A stretch of 64,000 bases of DNA. Origin: Euglena gracilis. Its lineage: Eukaryota; Euglenida; Euglenophyceae; Euglenales. The translations under genes and the position numbers were made by a program. This document shows, piece by piece, positions 45,453 through 56,400 of this stretch. The notes below the pieces were generated by a model. That model searched no databases. It worked only from the letters and a program-made list of their open reading frames with translations, and was not told where the DNA came from. Positions within the stretch are counted from its first letter, which is position 1, and each line of letters starts with the position of its first letter. The stretch spans positions 44,415,540 through 44,479,539 of the forward strand of contig CP154955.1 of the NCBI GenBank assembly GCA_039621445.1, written 5' to 3'.

Positions 45453-45641
45453 TCAGGGGCCGAGGGGGGGCTTACGGAGGGAGTTGCCTGGCCGGGCCTC
45501 CAGGCAGAGGTAGGCCAGGCCTGCTCCGGCCGCTACGCCGGTGACGGTGACGGTGGCGGTGGTGGGCCCCGGCGTCCCAGCGGAGCGGCGCGCCGCCTTC
45601 TCCACCCCGCGCAGTGCTGCGAAGCCCGCCGGCAGGGGCCG
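45453..45641 (-). CDS. Terminal exon of membrane-protein gene
   Basis: 63 codons including TGA, after the acceptor CCGCCTCCCCAG. RPLPAGFAALRGVEKAARRS, then a moderately hydrophobic segment (TVTVTGVAAGAGLAYLCLEA), then a short basic tail. Probably a single C-terminal membrane span. High GC and high third-position GC, like the other convincing exons here. Function unknown. Confidence 0.55.
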   Translation of the reverse strand, partial: RPLPAGFAALRGVEKAARRSAGTPGPTTATVTVTGVAAGAGLAYLCLEARPGNSLRKPPLGP

Positions 45642-46368
45642 CTGGGGAGGCGGGCGGCTTGGCCACCCAAGCCAGCGGCCAGAGGGCGTTTCTGTGCCCG
45701 AGGGTGCGGCAGCCCCAGAGGGCCTGGGGGGACCAAGGCACCTTGTTCCTCATACAGATATATATTTTTTAAAGCCCCCACTAGGTTCTGACTTTACTAT
45801 TAACTGACTTACTGTTACTGTTAATAGTAATTGATTGTGATAGTAATTAGTAGTAATTACTATTACCATTAATCTTACGTACTATTAACACTTCAATTAA
45901 TGTACGTGTGGCCCCCGGGCTCGGGGAGGGGGGGTTTTCAAGACTGGGTGTGGGTTGGGGCTTCTGGACCCCCAGTCCGGGGGCCAGCCAAAGGTCTGGG
46001 TGTATTTTTTTCCAGGGTTTTCATGGGTGGGTGGGTGGGTGGACCCCCCCAGGGGGTTGTCTGTGGTCTTTTTTGAAGAAGAAAAAAATGGCGGTGGGTT
46101 TGAGTCTAGGAAAAGTGCCATCCCGGGGGGGGGGGGGGGGCTTAGTTAATCTATCTGGAGGGAGGGCGGGGGTTGTCCTGTTCTTAGCCTGAATGGCCGA
46201 AAAGTTTTCCGGACCCCAGCATTGACCCCCCAGTGGCCCACCAGCATCAGTATGCCGGAAAGAAGATAACCAATGGGGTGGGGAAGAGAGCTGCCTCACT
46301 TCCAGGCAGCCTCCTTTCTGATGAAGCAAATGCCCTGGCCCCGGCACACAGCGGCCCCTGCCCGTCAC

Positions 46369-46518
46369 GCAGGTCAGGGAGTAGGTGATGATGCGGGTCC
46401 CGACGTACGGCAGGTAGAAGCGCCGGGGGATGCGGCGGGCCAGGGCCCGGCCCACCCCAATGCCCGGGGGCGGGGGTCCCGGCCGGGAGACCACAGGGAA
46501 TGACGGGCACAAACCCTG
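46369..46518 (-). CDS. Exon of membrane-protein gene, penultimate
   Basis: 50 codons, phase 0 at both ends, between acceptor TTTGGCAG and donor ACCTGC followed by GTGACGGG. Contains a proline-rich piece, then GIGVGRALARRIPRRFYLPY and VGTRIITYSLTC. The phase joins directly to the terminal exon at 45453-45641. Family not recognised. Confidence 0.5.
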
Positions 46519-46785
46519 CTGCCAAATGAAGGTGTCAGGAGCCCTGGAGAGCCAGCGGAACGATGGCACAGGGCTGGATGCCGGGCCCGGGGGGGCGTGA
46601 CACTATTCCCAAAAGCTGATTCTGACGCTTTGCACCGGCCAAATAGACTCGGTGCAAAGAGTTTATTTGCTTTGCACATATTGCAAATATGTGCCTTTCT
46701 TCGTGTGCAGGGCCTCCATCTGGTGGAAAGCACAAAAGAGGACAGGCGTGTGTGTGTCCCGGTCAATGGGGTAGCTCAGGGTTCC

Positions 46786-46900
46786 CACGCTGCCCCCGCC
46801 CCGGCGGAGAGCCCGAGGAGGTTGCCGGCGAGCAGCCCGGAGGCGATGAGGCGCGGCCATGCTGGCCACAGCGGGTCCCCGGGGGCCGGCGCTGGGGCCG
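46786..46900 (-). CDS. Candidate hydrophobic C-terminal segment
   Basis: A proline-rich stretch runs into GDPLWPAWPRLIASGLLAG then NLLGLSAGAGAAWEP and a TGA. It looks like a tail-anchor exon. No clear acceptor was found. An overlapping frame (GTLSYPIDRDTHTPVLF) is also open. Confidence 0.33.
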
Positions 46901-47162
46901 GGGGCCCGTTGGTGTCCGGGGCGGCTGGCGGGCAGGGTTTGACGGGAGGCGGGGGGTTTGGTTGACCCCAAGGCCAGCCAGTCTTGTAGACCAGTTCCAG
47001 TGGCCACGTGGCTTCCCTGGACTGCAGTCTGTGGTCAGTCTGGTGGCACGGTGTGGGAAATCCCCGGAGGGGGAATGTTTGAAGCGGGAGCAAAGCACAC
47101 AAGAAAACATAACCACTTGCCACTTGCAACGTTAGGGTCAGGCTTCTTGTTATGGTCCCCAG

Positions 47163-47444
47163 CAGGGGATTTTTTAAGACCGGGGGAGGGGGTCCCCCCA
47201 CCCACCCACCCCCTGGGGGGGGTCCTGGGGGGGGGGGGCCATGGGGCCCGCTCAATTTCCCCCGACAATGGCCAAAAATCGCGAAAATTGCCAAAATAGC
47301 ACCTTTTTCAAAAAATTTCGGCACCTTGGGCGCCGAAAAGTATAACCCACCCCCCTCCGGGGGGACCCCCCCAGGGGGGGGGGGGGGCTCGGCCAGACCC
47401 ACCCACCTTACCCCCCCCGGGGTCCATGACTAAAAAAACCCCTG
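47163..47444. mobile_element. MITE family A copy
   Basis: 282 bp, CAGGGGATTTTTTAAGACC to ACTAAAAAAACCCCTG. Flanks GTCCCCAG and ATCCCCAG, 7 of 8 identical. Same internal core with the GGCGCCGAAAA block. Confidence 0.8.
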
Positions 47445-50346
47445 ATCCCCAGGTGGGCCAACCCACCCTGGCGCGGCCCCCCCCATTTGAAAGCATTTCA
47501 CAAAAAAAATCCGGCGCTTCGCGCCGCAACCCATACCTGGGAGTCCTCCGTTTTCAGACCCACCCACCCATCCCCCCTGAAATGGGGTTCTCCGGGTGAA
47601 AAAGAAGCTGGGTTAGGGTTGGATTTTTTTTTGACCCCTGCCCCCCTGCAACATAAGTTGGGCAGTACCTAACGCACCACCTTAGCGACACCCGACAGCG
47701 ATCCATCGGAGGCAGGAAAATTCGGGCTGGCTCGAAAAGGCCGCTGGATGACCCCCCCCCTCCCCCTCCACATAGTGGTCACCCAGCTGGAACTGGGGAC
47801 GAGATGTGGTCGAGCCAGGTGCCAAAAAAATGGAAGCAGAAATGAACTGTAAACCATGCCAACTATCGATCAATTTGACCTTCACAGCGCAGACCCATTT
47901 TTTTGCTGATTTTGGAAGCAAAAAAACCTTTCTTTACCTTTACCTAAGCCTTTACTGTCCAGCCTTCGCGTGGCTGGAAAATAAATAAAACTCGTCCATG
48001 GGGAGGCCGGGGCTGGAAAAAGGTTGCTGGCTTGGTGGGCCCCCCCCAGGAGGGATGGGTTGCCCCTTGCCCTGGCAGGCATTATTATAACAGCCTTCTT
48101 CCCAAGCGATACTGCCTCCGATGCGCAACTCCTTCCACGCCCAACTTTCCCTCGTCCATGACCTTTGAGTTTGTTGGATTTTATTCCGCAGCGGACAGCC
48201 CCATAAGTGGTCCTGTGGCCAGGACTTTACGAGGAGGGGTTTCTAAAGAACCCCAGTCCAGGGGGGTTCCGCAGGAGAAGGTGCTGGCTGGAACTCCTGG
48301 GGGGGGGGGTCCAACCAGCTGGCAGCAGGATTCGGCTGGCACCCCCCAAAAAAAAGAAAAAGAAAAGAAAAAATCCCGCAGGGTTGGCATTTTTTTCCCC
48401 CCGTATTTGGAGGTGAAACCTTAAAAAAAAAAATGCATTTTTAGCCATTTGATCCCTTTTTCCTAAATTGTCGACGATTTGCACCAAAAAAAAAAGTGGC
48501 AACCAAAACTTTAGCACTTCAGCAATTTCAGCAAAGGCAAGTTTTTCAGCTGGAAAAAAGGTGCTGGCTGGCTGGACCCTCCCGGGGGCACGGTCCCCTC
48601 TGGCTTAAAAAAAGCCCTGTTTCCGAGAACGCCTGAAGGGGGGGGGGGGTGACTCCCTCCCAAGGTGTCAGTCGGAGCCCTCCCCCACGATGGCACCACA
48701 TAAGGAAAAAAGAAATTCGGTTCCAAAAGGAAAAAAAGTTTCCCCGCAGATCGGAGCCCCCCAAAAAAACTGGAAATGTGGAGGGGGGTGGGGGCATCGC
48801 CCATGGGGTTTCGGGGATTCCCTCAGCCCTGCCCTTGCTTGCGAGAATGATGGCTTCTTGGCTGGCTCTGGTCTGTCCGCGTTATGGGATGGTTGTCCTT
48901 CGGATTTCTACCTACTGTGGTTTGGGCCCCTCAAATTGATCGGGGAGGGGGTCCACCCCCGTTCGGCGGCAGGGGCCGGGTTCTCCCTGGCGAGCCAACC
49001 GCCCGCAACTCCAGCCGTCAACCCCTGGGAACCAGACTGCCTTCCGGTGACACGGCGGGGGGAGCGGCGGCCTGGACGCCGGCGGGGGTGGCATCAGGGG
49101 GACGGGGGGCGAGGTGGTGGCCAACGCTGTGCAGCCGACAGGGAATCTCTGAAGCACCCGGGGGGGGGGGGTCCAGTCTCCGGCTGGCAAAAAGGCTGCT
49201 GGCTGGAAACGAGGTGCTGGCTGGAGCCCCCGGGGGGATAGGGGGGGGGGGGCTGGAGGGGGCTGGGCTGGACTGGGTCGATGAAAAACAAAATTTTCTA
49301 AAACATTTTTGCCTTCTCGACATTTTGATGGATGGTGCTAGTGCAAGGCTGGGGGGCTGCGAAGCAGGAAGCTGTGATGAGGGGAAAAAAGGCAGGGATA
49401 GGTGAGCTGGGCAGCCCAGTTGGCTGGCCAGCCTGCGGCCGGCTGGCCTGGCCTTCAGCCGGCTGGCCCGGCCTTCCGGCCGGGCTGGACCCGACTTTAT
49501 TTCATTGGATCTCTCCAGCCCGAATTTGGGGAGCTGGCTGGATTTGAGCTGCTGTCTGGCTGGCTTTGAGCTGCTGGCTGGCTGGCTGGATTTGAGCTGC
49601 TGGCTGGCTGGCTGGATTTGAGCTGCTGGCTGGCTGGCTGGGCCCCCCCGGGGGGTAGGTTACCCTCCGGCTTGAGAAATTCTCTGGCGGCCGATGAGGA
49701 GGGGGGAGGAGTGTGGCGGAAGGTGTGGCCAGGGATAGACGGGAAGCCTTGGGGAAGGTCGGAACCCCCCACCTTGGAACTGAAGGGGGCCCAAAAAATT
49801 TCCGGTTTTGTGGACAGCCAAAGGGCCGGAAATCGGACCAAAATTGGTCAAAAGTCCCTGATTTTTCTTTGAAAATGAAAATGCTTATTTTTTGAAATTT
49901 TCCGAACATTTGTTTACATAGACAACATCAAAAAAATGGGCAATATGCTCAAGAGTGAGAAAAAAAAGGTTCTTTTTGCTCATTTTAGATTTTTGCAATT
50001 TTTGGAACCTCCCAAGGAGGAGGGATGGGGAGTCCAGACCCCCCTCGCAACATCTGGGGGGGTCGGGACCCCCGTACGACCAACCCCAAAACTGAAGGGT
50101 TTCCTATCTATTTCTGGGGGTGGCAGGCCGCACGTGCGACCTGTGCCCAACACAAAGGCCTCCCCAACCCCTCTCCCCCCCATCACCATACATGCAGGTG
50201 TGGTCGTATCGACATAAAAAATTCAAACATTTATCCAGTGTGGTCTCAATTTCTTTTCAAAGGTTCAGATTCGGGCTAAATTTTTGGCTCATTCACAGAA
50301 GCTTCCAGGCCCAATGGTGGAGGCCCATCTGAAACCATGCACAGGT
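47445..50346. other. Repeat-rich region, no certain exon
   Basis: Several G-run repeats with GGTGCTGGCTGG (48000-48050, 48280-48330, 48550-48620, 49190-49260). A GCTGGCTGGATTTGAGCT tandem tract lies at 49520-49645. A GC-rich minus-strand stretch at 49010-49140 has no splice support. Confidence 0.45.
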
Positions 50347-50435
50347 TGGGCTGGTGGAAGAGTTTCCCCAAGCGGGACGCCCTCAGCAAGTCCGTGACGC
50401 TCTGTGGTTTCGGGCTGGAGGACGGTTCATCGGCC
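50347..50435 (-). CDS. Candidate exon, SVTDLLRASRLGKLFHQPNL
   Basis: A protein-like stretch reading PQSVTDLLRASRLGKLF, with a possible acceptor (CCGTCCTCCAG) and a weak donor. No family recognised and no phase partner identified. Listed because nothing else explains this stretch. Confidence 0.3.
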
Positions 50436-51513
50436 ATCGGAGAGGCCGGGGCATGTGCTGGGAGGCAAGGATGTGGAGTCAATCCAGGGTTGGAACGCAT
50501 GCCCCACACATGGGAAGATTCGGCCAATGCACTGGAGGGCCCATTGAGAGAACCACAAAATAAGACCAGTTGCGAGTTCCTCGACACTGATTGCGGCCAA
50601 TATCCAAAGAGTGCTTCAGGATGATGAATTGTTTGACTTTTCGCTTTTGCCATTGGTTCATTTTGAGCTGCACACCTCTTTGTGCAAAAATCTCAGGCAG
50701 CCTCAAGGTACCGGGACCCCCTCCCAGCGGGGCCAATAATGCCATCAGTCCCACTTGTCTGCCACACCGATACCTGGGTCCGGGGAGTGTCGGGAACCCC
50801 CTAATTCACCGGGTTTGGGGAGGGGTTTCCAATGGAGAGTTAAAGGTTCGGGGTCTTGTGATCCCAACCCTGTATGAAGGTATTGTTCGACTTCCACTTT
50901 AACTAAATTAAACTTAAACTTAGGCCAAAATTTCGGCCTCTTTAGGGAATTCGCCAAATTTTAATCCTAGATTCCCCAACCCCAACTCTATTTCTAACCT
51001 TAACTCCGAATTCGTGGGATATTTGACACCCAGGCACGCTCCGCAAAAATGTCCTGATTTCGGAAACACCCAAAATTTCCTGGCAGAATGCCAGAATCAC
51101 AAAAATACCGAAATTGCGGTAAATTTCCCACTTGTATGACACGGGGGGGGGGGGTTCCGAAATCCCCCGCCATATCACTGGGTATCCCTGGGGGCCTAAG
51201 GAAAGTGAAAATGAAAGGTGCAAACTGTGATCCTGTATCGAGTTGTGTGTGTCTGGTTGGGTGGGTGGGTGGGTGTGGTGGGTGTTGTGCTGCATTTCTT
51301 TTGTGCTGGCAAAATTCAGATTATTGTGAAGGTAAATAAAAACTTCCTGAATGTCCCAAAGCACAAAGGGAGAGTCAAAACGCAAAACTGTGCAAGACTC
51401 AACCGCCAATGAACTCTGGCGCCCCACTGGTGCTGCACCCAAAGGGGCATGGCAGCGCGGCCGGTTGGAGAGGGAAATGTCTGCCGTCATGCAGTCACGC
51501 ATGCCCAGCGCCG

Positions 51514-51659
51514 TCACGTCCGGGAGCGGAGGCCGGGGAGGAGGGAGGGGGGGAGCCACCGCCCGGCCAGGGGGTGGGCGTTCAGGACGGTGCTCGTCCA
51601 CCGGGCAGCGTGCAACGCCTCCGGGCGGAAGAAGCGGTACAGCAGCCCGCCGAAAGTCA
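51514..51659 (-). CDS. Candidate terminal exon, VTFGGLLYRFFRPEALHAA
   Basis: The acceptor CCCCCTCCTCAG has a strong pyrimidine tract. The frame runs TFGGLLYRFFRPEALHAARW...PLAGRWLPPSLLPG and ends at a TGA at 51514. Composition looks protein-like, but I do not recognise a family. The join to the exon upstream is unresolved. Confidence 0.42.
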
Positions 51660-51734
51660 CTGAGGAGGGGGGGCGGAGGGGGGGGGTGGAGACTGCAGGG
51701 TTTTGACGGCGGGCCAAACGGGGGCAGCCGCCAC

Positions 51735-51796
51735 CTGAACAGGATGCCCAGGTTTAGGCCGGGAACAAAGCGAAGAGCGGGAAAGACTGCGCAGCA
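51735..51796 (-). CDS. Candidate short hydrophobic exon
   Basis: CCAVFPALRFVPGLNLGILF between acceptor CTTGTTCAG and donor TTCAG followed by GTGGCGG. Phase 0 at its start fits the exon ending at 53362. Its end phase does not fit the frame I prefer for the exon at 51514-51659. A second acceptor (GCTGCGCAG) would instead give a short tail ending at a stop. Confidence 0.38.
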
Positions 51797-53361
51797 CTGA
51801 ACAAGATGGAAGGAAAGCTCTGGCCGTTTGAGAAAGTCCCCAGTCCCCAACCATGTGCATCAGAAGGCGTGCCCAGACCCCCCATCGTAAAGCAGGGGGG
51901 GGAGCACCCCCAAACACTGAACCCACATATCACCCTCCTCACACATTTATCCCAAAGTTTTTTCATTCAAAACGAGCGAGGGAGAAAGGGTGCCTGTCTG
52001 AGGTGCCTGTGCAACGACCCACAGTTAATGATCCACCTCACATCACTGCGTGGGGTGGGGGAGAGGTAGCACCAACACAGGCAGCAGTATAGGTGTTCAG
52101 ATGCCCGAGGACCTCTCCAACAATGAAGATACCAACAAGCACCTGAGAGAAAAACTGATTGGTGAAAAACTCTCCCCTACCAAAAAAAGGTGCCTCTCAG
52201 GCGGCCAAACTCGCACTTAAGCTTTCTTCTTTGTCCACGTGGGAAAATAAAAACGACAGCAAATAACTCCCAAAACCCTAAAAATGAAAGAAGGATGCGA
52301 TGTGATGCCTCAGGACGTGGATATGGAAGCAGGAACTTTGACATTTGGGTGCCTAAGAGCTGATGTCACCACAGGATACAGGGTACATGACAAACACACC
52401 ATTTGACAACATTCACAAACCAACCCACTGGCACAATTTAACATACGCACGCACCAATTCCGGCTTGCAAATACAGCCCGTTTCCCTAATTACACACATG
52501 GCTGGTGTGTGTAAGTGCGCACACTGTTCCAAACACACATGCTGGGTGTTGTATCACACAAACCACTTGCACAGCGCACACAAACCACTTGTACAAAGCC
52601 ACATCCAGGAGGCAATACATTGACACCCTTAATTTGAGCTTCTCGGACATATCTTACAACACCTCCACACGCTGCTCTCATTCTCAAAGGTTTTCTCGAA
52701 GTATTTTGGAAATAGTGATTTCTTGATGACAGGGGTGGAAGAGGGAAAATGCAGGTCGAAAAAAAAATGTACAAAATACAAACCGCACAAATCGCAAAAA
52801 AAAATGCAGAAATTACCAAAAAATTCCTGAAATTGCAAATATTTTGCTGAAATATTACGGGTATCGCTCCCCCGTGCCGCGAAACCTTCTATTCATGGCC
52901 CACTGGGACGTTCTCCTGCCTTGTGAGCGCTGCGCCGTTGCAACAACAGGCTGCTAGTGCTCAAAATTGGAATACCCCACCTCCGCAGCGCACAAAGGGG
53001 GAGGTCAACCCCTTAAGAGGCCTAAATCGCGAGTGTGGGCCAGAGGCCAGCTTCCAAGGCAGAGCAGAATGGGTCTGCCTTGTCCCCCCTAGAAATGGAA
53101 ACAAGAAGTTTTTCGAGTTATCACAGCAAATACCCAGGCGACTAACCTCCCCTGGCTTTGACACTGGCTGAACCCTGCCAACTTCATTCACAACCAGGTG
53201 TCAGGATCAGGTGCTGAGAGGATTGGTAATAATTCCCTTTTCAAACCTTGCCGGGCAGGTCCTCTCCAAAATCCCCAGCAGGGCGGGGTCTGCTGGTTTG
53301 GGATCTGTGAGTTGGTCACACCAGCTGAAGTCTAAAGTTGCCCCCACAGAGACTCGCTCAC

Positions 53362-53491
53362 CTGGAGGGATGCAGCAGGGTTCTCCCACGCCAACACCAG
53401 CGCCCATCTCTCCGCCAGGTGGTCGATCCTCTTTCGGAGGGCGGGGAGGTACGGTGCCAGCAGCAGCTGGTGCACCTCGGCCTGTGTCGGC
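53362..53491 (-). CDS. Exon with amphipathic helix and WENP motif
   Basis: 130 nt: one base plus 43 codons, from PTQAEVHQLLLAPYLPALRK to WALVLAWENPAASLQ. Both splice signals are good (CCCCGCAG; CTCCAG followed by GTGAGCGAG). The phase fits the preceding hairpin exon, so it may be the C-terminus of the TraB-like gene. The W-x-NP-xxSL pattern before a hydrophobic exon also resembles C-terminal membrane regions of MCTP-type proteins, so it could instead open another gene. Confidence 0.6.
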
Positions 53492-56400
53492 CTGCGGGGA
53501 AACAGTCTGGCCCAGCGAAAGCGCTTGTGTTGTGGCATAACTTTGATTTATCTTCCTTCCCCCCCCAAAAGAACCTATAGTTGGGGGTTCCGAAAGTCAT
53601 TATTTTGGGTTTGTTTTTGTCTCAAAACCTCATAAAGCAGTAATAAGAAATGTGCATCCAAAAAAGCGTGCAAAATTTATGGACACTGAAACAGGATTAA
53701 GACAGCGGGAAGCCCAACCATAAAACAACTCTGAGCGGTGGGAATTTTAAGGAAAAAGAAAAATTCCGTCGAGAAAAATTCTGGATGAAAATTTAAACAG
53801 ACGGGTAAAATGGCGGATGCTAAAACCCTTCTCTGAGGAGATCCAATGACACTGATACCAAATTTTGTATTTTCGAACTTAAATATTTCAAAATTGAAAA
53901 TCGATGCATTGTGGGACAGTTGCACCAAATGTGAAAATCAAGCGTGACGAACCAAAAAAAAGCGCATTTATCGTCTTCAGCTGTTTTTAGCAACTTGCAG
54001 GGCGTCAAAGATCAATTTAGCCATTGTGTTCGTGCCACCGAAGCCCAGCTGTTGGTGACAGGCCGCTTGTTTCTCCCTCCCTCCCTCCCTCTCTCGCTTC
54101 CACATTGGTGCGGATGCGGACCTAGGTGAAGTTCACCATTCGAAAGTTCACCGGGGTGTCCGGATCCCCTCCCCCCCCCCTCTGCCTACCCCAACGGTGA
54201 ACTTCAGCGGTGAAGTTCACCACAAGAGCACTTTTTCGCGGGCCAAAAATGGCCAAAAATGACATTTTGGGCAAGTTTTCGGAAACTTCTATAAAATTCC
54301 ATGAACCATCAACCTCAAAATGACCATTTTGAGAGGGAAAGGAGCAAAGTTTCACCCATCAAAATTTCACCCCCAGCCATCAAAGCGGTGAAGTTCACCG
54401 GTGATCTTCACCGCCAAAAGCACCCCCGCCTGGTGAACGTTCACCGGTGAAGTTCACCCGGGGGGTCCACAACCCCCAGCCGTACTGCCTAAGGAGAACT
54501 CCTTCCAAAACAAGAATGTGTGGGGGGAATGGATGGTCAGTTGGGGTGGTGCTCGTGCGTTGTCAGTCGGTTCCCTCAAGCTGGCAGGCGGGACACCCAT
54601 TAGCGTGTCGGAGCAAGTCACCGTAGATGCATCGGAGCAAGTTGGCATGTTTGGGTCGCCCGGGCCCTAGGACTGTCACCAGACAAGTCAGTGAGTTACA
54701 GAGGTAAGAGGCAGGACCCTGGAAACCGGCACCAGAGTCAGTGAGTATCTTGACCGGTGTCAGATTCAGTTTGTTTCCCCCTTTTCATTTTAGTGAAGGT
54801 AGTGAGTAATGCACCAGAGGGACAGTTTCCCAGGGATATGGGACAGAGGAAAATTGACACCAAAAAACTGAGACCAAAAATCCGAAAACCTGGACAGAAA
54901 CAAAAAAAACTGACACAAAAAAACTTACACAAGAAAATCCGAAGCGCAATTCTTCCGTATGTTTCAGAAGCCGGACAAAATGAGAGCAACTTTTTCAACT
55001 TGGGAAAATGCTTTTACAACAAAAAAAACCGTGAAAAAACCCTCAAAAAAATAATGGGAGACAGGTCAGTGGGTACAGAGGTGGGAAACAGGTTCCCATG
55101 AGGACGTTAGCAGATAGGGGGGCGGTACCACCAACCATCGCCACCCCTTTTGTCTGTGTGGTTGCAAGACCGTTAAAACGAATAAGGGAATACCCAGCTC
55201 TGCCTAAGCCACTTCACGGCGGGGCCCCCCCTTCGGGTTTTTCTTTCTCTCTTTCTCCCCCCCTTCTTTTTTTCTCGTGCGGGGTTTCCCCCCCTTCCCC
55301 TCCCCCTCATCTCGTCTTCCCGACTCTGCCCAGCCTTCCGGGGGGTGGGGACATGGGGCCGGCAGCGAAAAATGAGCCCAAAAAACAAGCAAGCTCAGGG
55401 CAGAAAAATGGCTCCAATACCTCCGGGGCACCCTCCAGGACAGCACCCTGCGGGGAAGGCTTAGCAAGGCCCCTTTCAGTGTGGAGAAAGGCAAAAATGG
55501 CCGTAAAATCTCAAAAAAGAATGGTTTCTCTTCGTTCTTTTCTCTGCATTCCACTGGTGCTGGGGATCTCAACAGCTTCCCAGGAGCCGGACAACACTTC
55601 GGGCATAACAGTTTCCTGGGAGTATGAGTACGATTGTTCATAATGTTGTCCATTATGAGTATGAGTGCGATTATCCATATTGTCCAAAGAGTTTTCTGCC
55701 AAAATGCTCCAAAATTCTGGTGTGATGGATTGGGCCTCCTATTTCCCACACTTTGAGGTGTGGACATCGCGAAAAAAGAGGGGAAAAAATTGTTAAAAAG
55801 GCCAAAATGCATGCAAAGACGGACGTGTGGGTTTTCCGAGAGGGGAAATCGTTTCACAGCAGGAGCAGCAATACAACTGGCACAGACCTCCGGGCCCAAT
55901 TCCCGGCCACACCTCGTCCTGTGTGCCGGTGACCCCCGCCACCCCCACCCCAGCCGCTCCGCGCCGTACGCCGCCATCGCCAGGAGGGGGCCGTAGACCG
56001 CCACGTGCAGCACGGGGGCGTCCAGGAGCCAGGCGGCCGCCAGCAGCCCCGCAATGCCGAGCAGTGCATTGTCCTGCGGCGGGGGCAGCAGCCAGCCACG
56101 GGGAGAGAGCCGCGCGGGGGGGGGGGGGGCGGGGGGGGGGGGGAGGGGGGGGGAACACCAACAGGCGCTGCTCTGGCGGTGGGCTGGGGTCCGGCAACTC
56201 GGCGGATGGCCCGTCCCTGAATGGAAATGAGAGGGACCACTATCCACGTTCAAGTTTTTTTTTCGAAAGCGCTCAGTACTAATTCAAACCTGTTCAGTTT
56301 GGGGTGGGGGATCAATTAATTTCAATTATTATTAATCTCTGACCTGGTCAGCCAAACCACAAGTGGCCGAAGAGCCAAGGCCACTGGTTGGCCCGAACAC

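Noticed and set aside
50942-51850. 302-codon minus-strand open frame
   Set aside because: It crosses two splice-supported candidate exons in different frames and has no consistent coding look. Its length reflects GC content.
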